A DNA stretch of 64,000 nucleotides from Bryum argenteum (lineage: Eukaryota; Streptophyta; Bryopsida; Bryales; Bryaceae), in NCBI GenBank assembly GCA_037043015.1, contig CM073325.1, forward strand, positions 13,495,001-13,559,000, read 5' to 3'. The notes under the pieces were generated by a model. It saw only the letters and a list, made by a program, of their open reading frames with translations, was not told the DNA's origin and ran no database searches. This document shows, piece after piece, positions 31,469-42,090 of the stretch. Position 1 is the first letter of the stretch, and each line of letters starts with the position of its first letter. The translations under genes were made by a program, and so were the position numbers.

Positions 31469-32743
31469 GTTCTCTCCGGCCCGGCTTGTGGATCAACTCC
31501 ACATTCATAAGCACTAAGGTATCATACCACCTCAATTGCTTTGGTGTGACTTTGGCTTGTGTCTCAAAGTACTTCAATGAAACATTATCGGTGAATACCT
31601 TGGTCTTGTGGAGACCAAGGTAGTGTTGCCATGTCTTCAAACAATGCACCACGGCAAACATCTCCTTTTCATGCGTTGGCCAATTGATTTGAGTGCCATC
31701 CAATTTCTTGCTCTCAAATGCAATTGGCCTTCCTTCTTGCATGAGCACTCCCCCGATGGCAAAGTCACTTGCATCGGTATGCACCTCAAAAGGCTTCTCA
31801 AACTCGGGGAACTTCAATACCGGTGGGGAGGAGAGTTTCTCCTTGAGTTCTTGAAAGGCTTGCTCACATGACTCGGTCCACTCCAAGGTCAAGTTCTTCT
31901 TAAGCAAATCGGACATGGGCTTAGCAATCTTCGAGAAGTTCTTTATGAACCTCCTATAATAATTAGCCAACCCAAGAAATGACCTCACTCCTTTTTGTGA
32001 AGTAGGCCGGCTCCACTTCTTGATTGCTTCTACTTTCTTGTGGTCCGGTTTGACACCTTGCCCCGTCATAATGTGTCCCAAGAACTCAATCTCTTGCAAG
32101 CCAAACTCACTTTTCTCCCCATTTGCATACAATTTATTGTCCCTAAGTTTTTGAAGCACAATTGCAAGGTGTTGTGCATGCTCTTCCTCGGTTTTGGAGA
32201 ACACCAATATGTCATCAATGTAGACAATGACAAACACATCCATCTCTTGATGGAACACCGTATTCATAAGGGTTGTGAACGTTGATGGGGCGTTGCACAA
32301 CCCAAAAGGCATCACCAAAAACTCATAAGACCCATATCTAGTCCTACAAGCGGTTTTCTCCACATCCTCACCGCAATCAAGATTTGGTAATATCCCGACT
32401 TCAAGTCGATCCGGCTAAAATACTTGGCCCCCGCCAACCGGTCAAAGAGATCATCAATTCGAGGCAAAGGGTAGTTGTTTTTGATAGTGATCTTATTGAG
32501 CGCCCGGTAATCCACGCACATGCGTAGTTTCCCTCCTTTCTTGTCCACAAACAAGACCGGTGCTCCATAAGGTGACTTGCTTTGGCGGATATATCCCTTT
32601 GCCAAAAGCTCATTGAGTTGTTTCTTCAACTCTACCAACTCCCTTTGGTTCATCCGGTAAGGTGCCTTGGATGGCGGTGCCGCTCCCGGCACCAACTCGA
32701 TCTTGTGATCAACCTCTCTTCGTGGCGGTAACTCATCCGGCAA
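31437..32743 (-). pseudogene. D2 reverse transcriptase and RNase H
   Basis: Two overlapping frames (32743-32312 and 32363-31437) make up RT and RNase H. The first carries the fingers and palm start ([33 protein letters not shown]). The second carries MPFGLCNAPSTF, the catalytic YIDD (VYIDDILVF near 32215), the connection (FLGLANYYRRFI) and RNase H (VHTDASDFAIGGVLMQEG). One shift near 32350 separates them. Lengths and spacing are normal for a chromovirus. Confidence 0.9.
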
Positions 32744-33861
32744 CTCCTCCGTGAGAACATCACCAAAGCCTTGGATGACCTCCCGAATACACTTGGGAGG
32801 TGTTGAGTTAGAAGTGGGCTTATTCCTTCAACTCCCAAATCGGTCCTTAGCATTATCAAGAACCGGGTTTCCTCTAACTCCTCTAAGTTCACCAAGTTGA
32901 TCCTACTCCCTAACATGTTGGGTGCCTTGGTGAACTCCAACTCAATCTCCTTGCCTTTGGGGTTGGCAACCACACTCAATGGCCGCCTCCTTATATCCAC
33001 CCCATAGGTGTCAAAGAAAGTATTACCCAAGATGAGATCAATCCCATCCATCTCACAAACCGTGAAGTTTTCCACAAAGGTGAAGTCTTGACACTTCACT
33101 TCTACTCCCGTAGCTACAAGGCATGTTTGGTGAGGCTTGCCTTTTGCAAACCTCACTTGGATGGGCTTGCTTGCCTTGCTCAAATGCAAGCCCATCCTCT
33201 TCGCAGCTTCCGGACTTATGAACGAGTGGGTTGCCCCTGTATCCAACAGAAAGCAATTGTCACTTTTACCAACAACTCCTTTTAGGAACAACAAGCCACC
33301 ACCTAACTTGGAGCAACTTGCTCTTGCAATGAAACCCCCTTCCAATAGGTGACTTGTAACAAGGATTCTCCTATTTTCCAAACTCACCTTTGGTTTGGAG
33401 CAATCCTTTGCCATGTGGCCCTTTTCTCCACAATTGTAACAAGTTATGTGACTTGTCTCCTTCTTGGACTTGTCCCCACTTTTGGTTTTGTCCTTGGCAA
33501 ACTTGTCCTTCCCATCCTTGGAAGGCCCACCCTCACCGCCTTTATGCTTTTGCCAACCATGTTTCTTGTGTTGGCGCTTTGACTGCGACTTGCCTTGCTC
33601 CCCGGTGGAAGTCCCTTCTTTGGGAGTCTTCCGGTGACCTTCATCATCACCAATTCTTTCTGCCAACTTGAGCAACTCGGCACAAGTTTCTGGCAGCTTT
33701 GGCATCCTAAATAATGCCCGCTCCGCCCAACCTTGGAGTCCATTGAAGAAAATGACCTTTTTGGCCAATTCATCTAACTTCGGGAGCACATTTAAATGTG
33801 CATTGAAATCTCTCACATAGGCATGAAGGGTGCCCGTTTGCTTCAATCGCACAAGGGCCAT
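32650..33861 (-). pseudogene. D2 gag C-terminus, zinc knuckle and protease
   Basis: An open frame of 403 codons: the rest of the capsid domain, a Lys-rich spacer, the zinc knuckle CYNCGEKGHMAKDC near 33440-33400, and the aspartic protease with LLDTGATHSFIS near 33255-33215, ending around FTKAPNMLGSRINLVNL. The last 70 or so codons after about 32870 are in the wrong frame, so a shift separates protease from RT. The catalytic DTG is intact, unlike in D1. Confidence 0.87.
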
Positions 33862-33939
33862 GCCATCCCGAATGTCTTGGTACTCGGGGTGAAGCGCTCA
33901 CTTAGGATCTCCTTGAAACCGGTCAAGTTAAGTTGCTCA

Positions 33940-34473
33940 CTACTCCCGCATTTTCATCCCGGAACGAGTCCACCACAAAAGAGCATGCTCTTTCAAGAAG
34001 GTCACGGCAATGGTGATCTTGTCCTCTTCACGAGCTCTTTGGGCCTCAAAGTAGAGCTCAAGTTCCACAATGAAGTCCTTGACCTTGTTTGCCTTGCCCA
34101 ATCCCGTGAAGGAAGAGGGCAAGTTAGTCTTGCACAACTTGCGGGAAGAAGGGCTTGATGCCCTCCCTTTGAGCTCCTTGATCTCTTTTTGCATGACTTG
34201 AAGAGTTTTGACAAGCTCATTAAACATTTCATCTCGTGCCTTCCGCTGGTAGCCTCGTTTCCCGGGAACGGGACTTGAGGGAACTTCTTCCTCATCATGG
34301 TGAGTGTCCTCCTCACCACTAGCAACTTCCCTTGGGTCCCCTTGCTCCTCTTGAATTTCCTCCCGCTCTTCTGAGACATCTTGAGAAAACTCCTCATTAG
34401 GGGCATCCCCGGCCTCAAGGGCTTGACTACGTGTGTTCGGGCCACGTCGCGAGCTTCCGGCCCCACGTGCCAT
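33940..34473 (-). pseudogene. D2 gag, N-terminal part
   Basis: Starts at ATG 34473 (MARGAGSSRRGPNTRS). An acidic segment is followed by the start of the gag capsid domain (FTGLGKANKVKDFIVELEL; HALLWWT). The frame is lost near 33950, where single-base deletions relative to D1 occur, and gag continues in another frame from 33861. The shift is small and could also be a consensus error in the assembly. Confidence 0.85.
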
Positions 34474-34502
34474 CCTACTCTTGATTGAATCCCGTCACGT
34501 AG

Positions 34503-34517
34503 CCTGCTCTGATACCA
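34503..34517 (-). promoter_or_regulatory. Primer-binding site of D2 (initiator tRNA-Met)
   Basis: The minus strand reads TGGTATCAGAGCAGG two bases after the LTR end, identical to the D1 site. Confidence 0.93.
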
Positions 34518-34519
34518 AG

Positions 34520-35840
34520 TGTCGCACCCCTAATTACTCCCAACTCTTTTTCTTCAAGTAAGCCTTACTTGGTAGCGGAATCACGACTTACTTTGTTGGT
34601 AGCAACCGGCCACAACTTAGCTAACACTGCACATGCCAAGCACACACAATGTTAGCACTCTTTCTAGTCAAGGTGTCCAACCCACCTTGACTCCCCCAAC
34701 TCATTACCCGGAACCCGTAAACCGGAACTTCCACAAAACACATGGGCATGCCACTTGGTGGCACGGGGCGGCCTTCCACACATGTCCAAGCTCCCAAGGG
34801 TGGCACTACTCACCCCCGGAGCTAACCGCCCTTGCATATTGTCCAACTCCCCACTAGTCCCCTTCCATTCATGTCTACACTCTCCATTCGGGACATTACC
34901 GGAAACCGCACTACTTTTCACGGGGACTAGTTTGGAGCGGGACACTTTTCCAACCCAATGTTTCGGGATGCACACCACAAGCATCCCATAGTGCCCAAGG
35001 TGCGGGAGTGAGGCTCCATCCCAAGCCTCACCCCTTAGAGCCACCCGGCTCTCCTCGGCACCATGTGGAAGTGAGGAGGGAGACCACTCCTCCTCATAGT
35101 ACTCTCTGGAGTCTTCGGTAGGCCCCCCCCTCTTGTGTTGAGGGGCCTTCCGTGACACACTTTTGTTTTGGAAGACCACCCGTTTTTGCCTTAGCCTCAA
35201 AAACGGGCCGTATCTTCTTCTCGGGCTAACTTGTAGCTCAGTTATCCAAATGGGACGTGTGAGCCCATTTTCGACATCTACTCTTTGAGTAGATGTCGAT
35301 AGACTCCTCACTTGTCCCAATCGGAGCTTCTATGTGGAAGCTATGCTCCCTTGAACATTCGGGAGTCCCGGGAGGCAGCAGTCCCGGAGTCCCGAAGTCC
35401 CGATGCTTTGGAGAGCCATATCTCCCAAAGCATTGCTTTGCTCCTCACGAGCCTTAGCATTTTGGAAAGCTCTTGTCTAGAGCTTTCCAAAGACATGCAA
35501 CATGCCGCCATCCAAGAAGGACGACATTTTGAGTCCCGAAAGGTAACACTCCCGAGTCCCGGAGTGTCCCGGAACGCGCTCCAACTTTGGAGAGCCATAT
35601 CTCATGACTCACAACTCCAAATCGCGCGTTCTTTGGACCTATGGGTGCGTGCTTGAACAAGGTTTCCAACCATGTAAAGCACACCACCAAGTTCGTCCCG
35701 AGCACGACGCCATTGCGTGCTGTTTGCTCGGGACTCCCCTTAGTCACTTCACCTTGTCTCTTGCCAAGCCCGGGACGTCACTCCCGGGGTCCTCTTGGCT
35801 CACCACGGTGTTCGGGCATCCTTTTGAAAGGGATGTGACA
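34520..35840 (-). repeat. 5' LTR of D2
   Basis: Minus-strand sense TGTCACATCC to GGTGCGACA, followed (leftward) by the primer site. It contains the same series of inverted repeats as the other family-A LTRs. Confidence 0.95.
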
Positions 35841-36260
35841 GTATTGGCGTAATAAGTAGCTTCTGCATTATCCGATGCTTTTGCTAACCTCCTCTACATG
35901 GCACAGAAGTAGTAGTCAGAACTTGTAATGAAATGAGTATAGGATAGCAATGTTTAGTACGTATTCAAAAGTCTTACCGCATACAAGAATTTGACGAAGA
36001 CGTCCAGTGTGACAGGATACCATGTTTCTTTTTTCGCTTTAGCGTTTTTGCAAATTTGGTAATCCTCCGGGGTAATCAGATCCTTGAAATCTTCAAGTTT
36101 CAACTTACCGAATTTCCTCATGCGTTGAAGCTTTGCACATAAACTGTCTTCGACATGGTCATGTTCGGTAGACCTAATCATCAAAAACAGATATGAGAAT
36201 ACGTGGAGGTTATGAAGTTATGAAAAAAAATTATTGAAAGAATGGTTTCAAGTACTAACC

Positions 36261-36700
36261 AATTGATGTCATTCATGGCGTCAAGAAGAAGATTGCTTTG
36301 ACCGCGAGCATCGAGAACGATGCAATCAACTGAGATGTACCATGATGGATCCATCAGGTGGTACCTCTCAATGTGACGCATCCACGCCGTCACACGGTGA
36401 TTACCTTCGTATACGTAGAAATATTTACCACTGAGATCATGAAGATCGGGATCCGACCTCAAAGTCTTCTCGAACTCTTCATTGGCATCTCTCCATAGCG
36501 GATTCTTCCATACACCGTCTTCTGCATCAACCTCTTTTTCTCTTCCTTTTCTATCGAATGGAGATACATACATTACCCGATCTCCTTCTCGGTAACCCTT
36601 GTTGAAATCGTTTTCGAGTTTCCTGACGTCTTGCTCTGAGATAGGTCGCACTTTTGGGTAACACAGCAAACGGCATAGTGGAATGAGCAGACGAGACTTC
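36261..36700 (-). other. ParB/sulfiredoxin-like domain of the methyltransferase gene
   Basis: Within the first exon, the stretch from KVRPISEQDVRKLENDF through YFYVYEGNHRVTAWMRH to ISVDCIVLDARG has the pattern of ParB/Srx folds. These show a strand-helix with a conserved parameter motif, then the signature GNHR (GxxR in the family) followed by a helix and a hydrophobic strand. In bacteria and phages ParB-like domains are DNA-binding or nuclease modules, and fusion to adenine/cytosine amino-methyltransferases is common. The assignment rests on motif pattern, not on a profile search. Confidence 0.6.
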
Positions 36701-37224
36701 TTAACAGGTTTGATACGGAACCTGTTAATGATTGCAATGGAATCACTCTTGTGAATCATTCGCATCTCGTTCGCACTCTATCCGGGGTCTTTGTTTTGAA
36801 GATGAGGGGGCATGTGAACTATGCCGACGTTGACACTCCCAGGCAAAGGAGATTCGTCGTCATCTGAGCGCGACTCATGTTCATCGAGATCTTGCATAGT
36901 CCTTGGAGGAAAATCGGGCGCAATAGGAGTATCGTGCGGCACTGTAGGAGAGATGCCTACGACGTCTTCTAGAGGGACGACTGTGCTGTCATCTTCAGCC
37001 GGAGCAGGAGCTGTTTGGAAGTTTTCAGAAGGTGTGGTATCTTCTTCGTCTACAGGAGATTGCATCTCGGATATAGTCATCTGACAATTCAAGAAACAAA
37101 ATACAACATCGCACAAGAATAATAAGAATAAATCGAGGTAGTGAATATTAATTCAAACATAAAGATCGTAAGAAAAACAATAAACGTCTCAAGTAATGTT
37201 ATCATAAAACTATTTGGATTTTAA

Positions 37225-40200
37225 CTACGCTGCAAGTCGTGGTGAACGACGTGGTGTAATTCTAGCTAACGCCCTGGTTTCGTCTCGACGAGCTTTCACT
37301 CCAGTGTAGTAATTGCGCATGTAATCTGCTCTTTCAACTCCATCAACGTATACACTTGGAGTGTTACGGACAGGAGGGGCAAGAGGCGGAGTTTCGGGAA
37401 CCGATGTCAGAGCTACTACTAAACGGCGAGACTCTACTACAGCCATAACATGAGATTTCATAGCCGTTAAGTCGCTGTCGGCATCAGATTCTTCCTCCAT
37501 AGATACAACTTTAAGTGTCAATGGATCCTGCATTAACACGTAGAACACTCAACATTAGTATGTACAGTAATTCACATACAATGAACATAACTAATAATAT
37601 ATTACAATATATCAAACCACGTTGCTCCAGTAGTCTTCGAGATACATACAAAACATATCGATATTACACATCCATTAAAGCTAAAAGGCCTAATGAAAGT
37701 TTGTGATCGCATCACACCATGACTCTGAATTCTACTTATCCTTCACATATAATCAAGGCGACAAAATGATGAACATTAGGAAGAGGTCCTTGACCAACTG
37801 AATGACTATCAGTAAGGCAATATTGCAGTCTCATCAAATAGGAGAGGACCATCACGAAGACCATCAAATAACCAAAAAAAAACCAAAGGGGTGCAGCCTT
37901 GCGGTACCGCAGGATAGCATCGAAAACACGACAAGCCCAAGAACAGAATCAGTCCCTTCCCGAAGCACTGCAGTGGGAGCCCTGTCTGGGATGCCGACAC
38001 CCTCCCGGTGCAAGCTACAGTCAAGACAAGGAGGGAGGACCAGCACGAAGACCATCAAATGACAAAATCAGACCAAAGGGGTGCAGCCTTGCGGTACCGC
38101 AGGATAGCATGAAGAAAACGTCAAGACCATCACGAGCCCCTGTCTGGGATGCCGACACCCTTGCCGACACCTTCCTCAGGCAACCCCGGCGCAAGCTCCA
38201 ATCCAGACGAACAGGGAGGACCACCACGAAGACCATCAAATGACAAACTGAAACCAAAGGGGTCCAGCCTTGCGGTACCGCATGATAGCATGAAGAAAAC
38301 GTATAGACCAGATGGGACTCATGTCCTTCCCGAAGCACTGCAGTGGGTCCCCTGTCTGGGATGCCGACACCCTTGCCGACACACTCCTCGGCCGACCCCG
38401 GCGCAAGCTCAATCAAGACGAACAGGGAGGACCACCACGAAGACCATCAAATTACAAAATTGATCCACGAAGACCATCAAATGACAAACTGAAACCAAAG
38501 GGGTCCAGCCTTGCGGTACCGCAGGATAGCATGGAATACCACGGCAAGACCAAGAACAGAATCAGTCCCATCCCGAAGCACTCGTGGGAGCCCTGTTTGG
38601 GATGCCGACACCCTCCCGGTGCAAGCTACAATCAAGACGAGCAGGGAGGACCAGCACGAAGACCATCAAATGACAAAATCAGACCAAAGGGGTGCAGCCT
38701 TGCGGTACCGCAGGATAGCATGAAGAAAACGTCAAGACCATCACGAGCCCCTGTCTGGGATGCCGACACCCTTGCCGACACCTTCCCCAGGCAACCCCGG
38801 CGCAAGCTCCAATCCAGACGAACAGGGAGGACCACCACGAAGACCATCAAATAACAAAATGGATCCACGAAGACCATCAAATTCGCAACTGAAATCAAAG
38901 GGGTCCAGCCTTGATGGTACCGCATGATAACATCGAAATCACGACAAGACCAAGAACAGAATCAGTCCTTCCCGAAGCACTGCAGTGGGAGCCCTGTCTG
39001 GGATGCCGACACCCTTGCCGACACCTTCCTCGAGCAACCCTGGCTCAAGCTCCAGTCAAGACAAACAGTGACGACCACCACGAAGACCATCAAATGACTA
39101 ACTGAAACCAAAGGGGTGCAGCCTTGCGGTACCGCAGGATAGCATCGAAAAGCACGACAAGCCCAAGAACAGAATCAGTCCCTTTCCGAAGCACTGCAGT
39201 GGGAGCCCTGTCTGGGATGCCAACACCCTTGTCAACACACTCATCGGCCAACCTCGGCGCAAGCTCCAATCCAGACGAACAGGGAGGACCACCACGGTGA
39301 CCATCCGACCATATGGCAATCAAATCGATGGGGTCAGCCCTGATAGCATCAAAAAAACGGAAAGACCAAGAACAAAAAAACGGCAAAACCAAAAACAGAA
39401 TTAGTCCTTCCCAAAGCACTCGTGGGAGCCCTTTCTGGTTTGCCTACACCCTCCCCTTCGAAGCTACAGTCAATACAAGCAGCGAGGACCAGCACGAAGA
39501 CCATCAAATGACAAAATCAGACCAAAGGGGTGCAGCCTTGCGGTACCGCAGGATAACTTGAAGAAAACGTCAAGACCATCACAAGCCCCTGTCTGGGATG
39601 CCGACACCCTTGCCGACACCTTCCTCAGGCAACCCTGGCTCATGCTCCAGTCAAGACAAACAGTGAGGACCAACACGAAGACCATCAAATTCGCAACTGA
39701 AACCAAAGGGGTCCAGCCTTGCGGTACCGCAGGATAGCATCGAAAAGCATGATAAGACCAAAAACAGAATCAGTCCTTCCCGAAGCTGCAGTGGGAGCCC
39801 CTGTCTAGAATGCCGACACCCTTGTCGACACCCTCCTCGTGCAACCCCGGCGCAAGCTCCAATTCAGACGAACAGGGAGGACCACCACGAAGACCATCAA
39901 ATGAAACTAATGGGGTGAGGCCTGCGGTACTGCTGGATTGCATAAACAAAATCGACAATACCAAGAAGAGAATCAGCCCATTCCCGAAGCACTCGTCGGT
40001 GCCCCCATGCAGGATGCCGGCATCCTCCTCAGGCAATCCCGGTGCAAGCTCAGTCAAGACGAACAGGGAGGACCACCACGAAGACTATCAAGATTCGCAA
40101 CTCTGTGCAATTCAGGCAGCGCATTCTCACCTTGAAGCCGTTTCGTTTCAAGTAGAATGCTTCGAATTCGGCGCGCGTTTTGGTTGCTCCTGGTTGGGGA

Positions 40201-40384
40201 TTATGTGATCTGTAATACTCCTCATAAAACTCCGCAAACAAGCTGGATTCGGACGATCAGAAACTCACATTCTCGGATCATCTTACTTCACGACGTTCTC
40301 TTCTTGGTGATTCTTCTCTTCAACTTGTTCCTCCAATCTCGCCATTTCTCCCTCTACTTGTGCAATCACAGCTCCTTCCTCCAT
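37225..40384 (-). CDS. Small spliced gene of unknown function, upstream of the methyltransferase gene
   Basis: Predicted exons: 40384-40287, 40242-40131 and 37527-37225. Donors are GTAAGA and GTGAGA, acceptors TCCAG and ATGCAG, and the phases agree (98+112+303 nt), giving 170 residues. The start has an amphipathic Glu-rich stretch (EGEMARLEEQVEEK) that could be a coiled coil. Exon 2 reads FAEFYEEYYRSHNPQPG. Exon 3 has an acidic patch and ends ITPRRSPRLAA before TAG at 37225-37227. The first intron is only 44 nt, short for plants, so exon 1 is the weakest part. The second intron is 2.6 kb and holds a tandem repeat. Exons 1-2 might also splice to the first exon of the methyltransferase gene at 37080, which begins at an acceptor. 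I recognise no family. Confidence 0.5.
37883..40090. repeat. Eleven-unit tandem repeat (about 180-240 bp period) inside an intron
   Basis: Units recur with a shared start (CCAAAGGGGTGCAGCCTTGC or close) at about 37883, 38072, 38254, 38493, 38684, 38895, 39107, 39320, 39521, 39703 and 39903. Each unit also carries CTGTCTGGGATGCCGACACC and a GAAGACCATCAAAT spacer. Unit lengths vary by internal deletion or duplication. It lies wholly within the 2.6-kb intron of the small gene. ORFs through it change frame between units and are not supported as coding. Confidence 0.88.
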
Positions 40385-41248
40385 CCCTAACTTGAGAGTT
40401 CAAAAGCAAAAAGAGGCCTTGAAAGATCATCGCTTTCAACCTCATTCTGGACGTCCACAGATTTCTAATTCCCAAATACAGCTACCCTTCTGACACACCT
40501 ATCGTTATATTCTCGACTCTCCAATTCCTACTCACTTTTTTATATTTAGAGTCTGACAAAGCTGCAAATTTGTTTCCTCCTCGCAGAAAGGCATGGCATC
40601 CCTGTCGCGCTTGTCAAGGAATCCAAATTCGGTGCACTGCATTAGGGTTTGCATGATCTGCCTCCATTAAACGGAGCTCAGTCCGCCTGTTCCGCCGGAC
40701 CGCCATTCCCGCGCTGCAGCGACGCCGAGCCTACCAGCTCACGCCTTCTTGCCTGCTGTCCGATCGCGAGCTACTAAGGAGGATATCCGGATCCCCTCTC
40801 CGGCCCTCTATACCCGGCCCCTCTCCGGCCCTCTATACCCGGCCCCTCTCCGGCCCTCTATACTCGGCCTGCCGTTACCCACATTCACTTAACCGGATCC
40901 CGATTGTAGCCCGCACTTACCCGGTTCGTCTACCCGAGCCCGTCACTTTTTACCTACCCGGCCCGTCCACGAGCCCGTCACTTTTTACCTTCCTGGCCCG
41001 CAGCCTACCCGCCCGCACCTACCCTGGTCATATTGGACTACTTCAATATATACTTTAAATGAATATTAGAAGTACTAAAAGTACCCGAAGTACAAGAAAT
41101 ATGAACTTAAGACCCGTAAATGACATTTCACCAAATAAAAGAATTTCCAAATATCAAACCAGGTTTCCACTTGAAAATAACTATTACATATATTTCTTTG
41201 GCAGAAGTCTACATCTATCATGAAACCATACGATGCCAAAACTCAACA
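40385..41248. other. Intergenic, with a short GC-rich tandem repeat
   Basis: No supported ORF. About three copies of a 24-base unit (CTCTCCGGCCCTCTATACCC plus GGCC) lie at 40795-40866, followed by a degenerate ACCCGGCCCGTC repeat to about 41020. The rest is AT-rich and would hold the 3' end of the two-exon gene that follows. Confidence 0.6.
40535..40544 (-). promoter_or_regulatory. Possible TATA box of the small spliced gene
   Basis: The minus strand reads TATAAAAAAG about 150 bases upstream of the proposed ATG at 40384. The distance allows a short 5' leader. This is pattern only. Confidence 0.3.
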
Positions 41249-42022
41249 CTACATCGAACGGAAGAATGGACTCTCGTTGATTGTGTACTTAACCAACCCT
41301 AAGTCCTCCCAGTAAACCAGGAAGTAGGGTTTCTCATGTACCTCCTTCTCTAATTCTTCATCGCTTCTGTCAACTTCTTCCGCTTCATCATTTTGTGTTT
41401 CCTGATGTAAAAGGGCTTCCGCTGTCTCCCGGACATCAGTGACTCTTTTCTCCTCATACATTGTTGCTTCATTTACTAATCGTTCATCTTCTTCTTCCAA
41501 TCCTCTCCGATCCTGATAACAACACATGTTCATATTAAACCATACTTGTTTTCGGAAATAGTTTGACCTTTATGAATATCATCATATTTGAAACATTTCC
41601 TACTTCATTACCTCATGTGTAGAGTCCACACCTCCATCGTCATCCCCATCCGCGCAAACAGCCTGACTGAACGTCTTGTACTGCCCTCTATTCCCTTCCT
41701 CCTCCTCTTCCTCACCTTTATCAGTCCCGACACTCTCCGGGACACTATCGAGGTTGAGCGACCGCATTTTGATAGTCCGCCTGAATGGCGGAAGCACATC
41801 ATCGTCGATCAAGATATCGTACCCGTCTGGTTCCTGATCATCACCGCTAGAGCTTATCCCATCGCGCTTCCTCATAGCACTACGTCTCTGTGCTTTAGAA
41901 TTAGTAAACTTCGTACCACCCCTCCGCTTTTTCTTTCTCTGACCTACCTCCTTTCCTCTCTCATTACCGCTAGCGATTTCGTCCATGTTGCTTGCAATGA
42001 GATAACTTTTCACACGTTCCAC
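41249..42022 (-). CDS. Two-exon acidic protein of unknown function
   Basis: Exon 1 is 42022-41612 and exon 2 is 41512-41249, separated by a 99-bp GT-AG intron (donor GAG|GTAATG, acceptor TTATCAG) in matching phase, giving 224 residues. The N-terminus is basic with a nuclear-localisation-like cluster (QRKKKRRGG). The middle and C-terminus are strongly acidic (a run of six Glu; EEVDRSDEELEKEVHEKP). The protein ends with a hydrophobic/aromatic tail (YFLVYWEDLGLVKY). It has the same strand and orientation as the two downstream genes. I recognise no domain. The TATA box 60 bases upstream supports the start. Confidence 0.58.
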
Positions 42023-42082
42023 TAAACTAGTCCGAGTGTTCTCACTGCAAACGAAGAGGCTGAAATATGATTTTCATCTCCA

Positions 42083-42090
42083 TTATATAA
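42083..42090 (-). promoter_or_regulatory. TATA box of the two-exon gene
   Basis: The minus strand reads TTATATAATGG, about 60 bases upstream of ATG 42022, a normal plant TATA position for a short leader. Confidence 0.5.

Larger units (their letters stand above)
27734..35840 (-). mobile_element. Complete chromovirus D2 with near-identical LTRs
   Basis: An 8107-bp element on the minus strand with 5-bp duplications GTATT (27729-27733 and 35841-35845). The LTRs are 34520-35840 (5', 1321 bp) and 27734-29052 (3', 1319 bp). By eye they differ by about two substitutions and four one-base indels, so the insertion is young. Order along the minus strand: primer site, gag, protease, RT, RNase H, integrase, chromodomain, noncoding tail, purine tract. 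The LTR is about 200 bp shorter than that of D1 and the family-A solo copies, so it is a subfamily. The polyprotein is broken by several single-base shifts. Confidence 0.95.
23452..37080 (-). pseudogene. Spliced ParB-like plus permuted DNA methyltransferase-like gene, broken by three retroelements
   Basis: I place nine exons (minus strand): 37080-36260, 36173-35978, 35893-35841 plus 27728-27585, 27492-27295 plus 25769-25749, 25666-25431, 25333-24559, 24460-24113, 24026-23756, and 23680-23452 (continuing outside the window). All introns are GT-AG and 65-180 bp apart from the insertions, and exon phases match. The only defects are one missing base (C-run at the D2 site) and in-frame TAGs at 36778-36780 and 24658-24660. 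The product of about 1100 or more residues has an acidic N-terminus (residues 1-100), a ParB/sulfiredoxin-like domain (about 125-270), helical regions, a disordered linker with poly-Asp and NRKRR, and a beta-class-order methyltransferase. The first exon begins directly at a splice acceptor, so an upstream exon is expected. It could be a host gene or cargo of a large mobile element. Confidence 0.78.

Noticed and set aside
37899..38854. ORFs in the intronic tandem repeat (for example 180 codons at 38312-38854)
   Set aside because: The frame changes from unit to unit, and the array lies inside a well-bordered intron.
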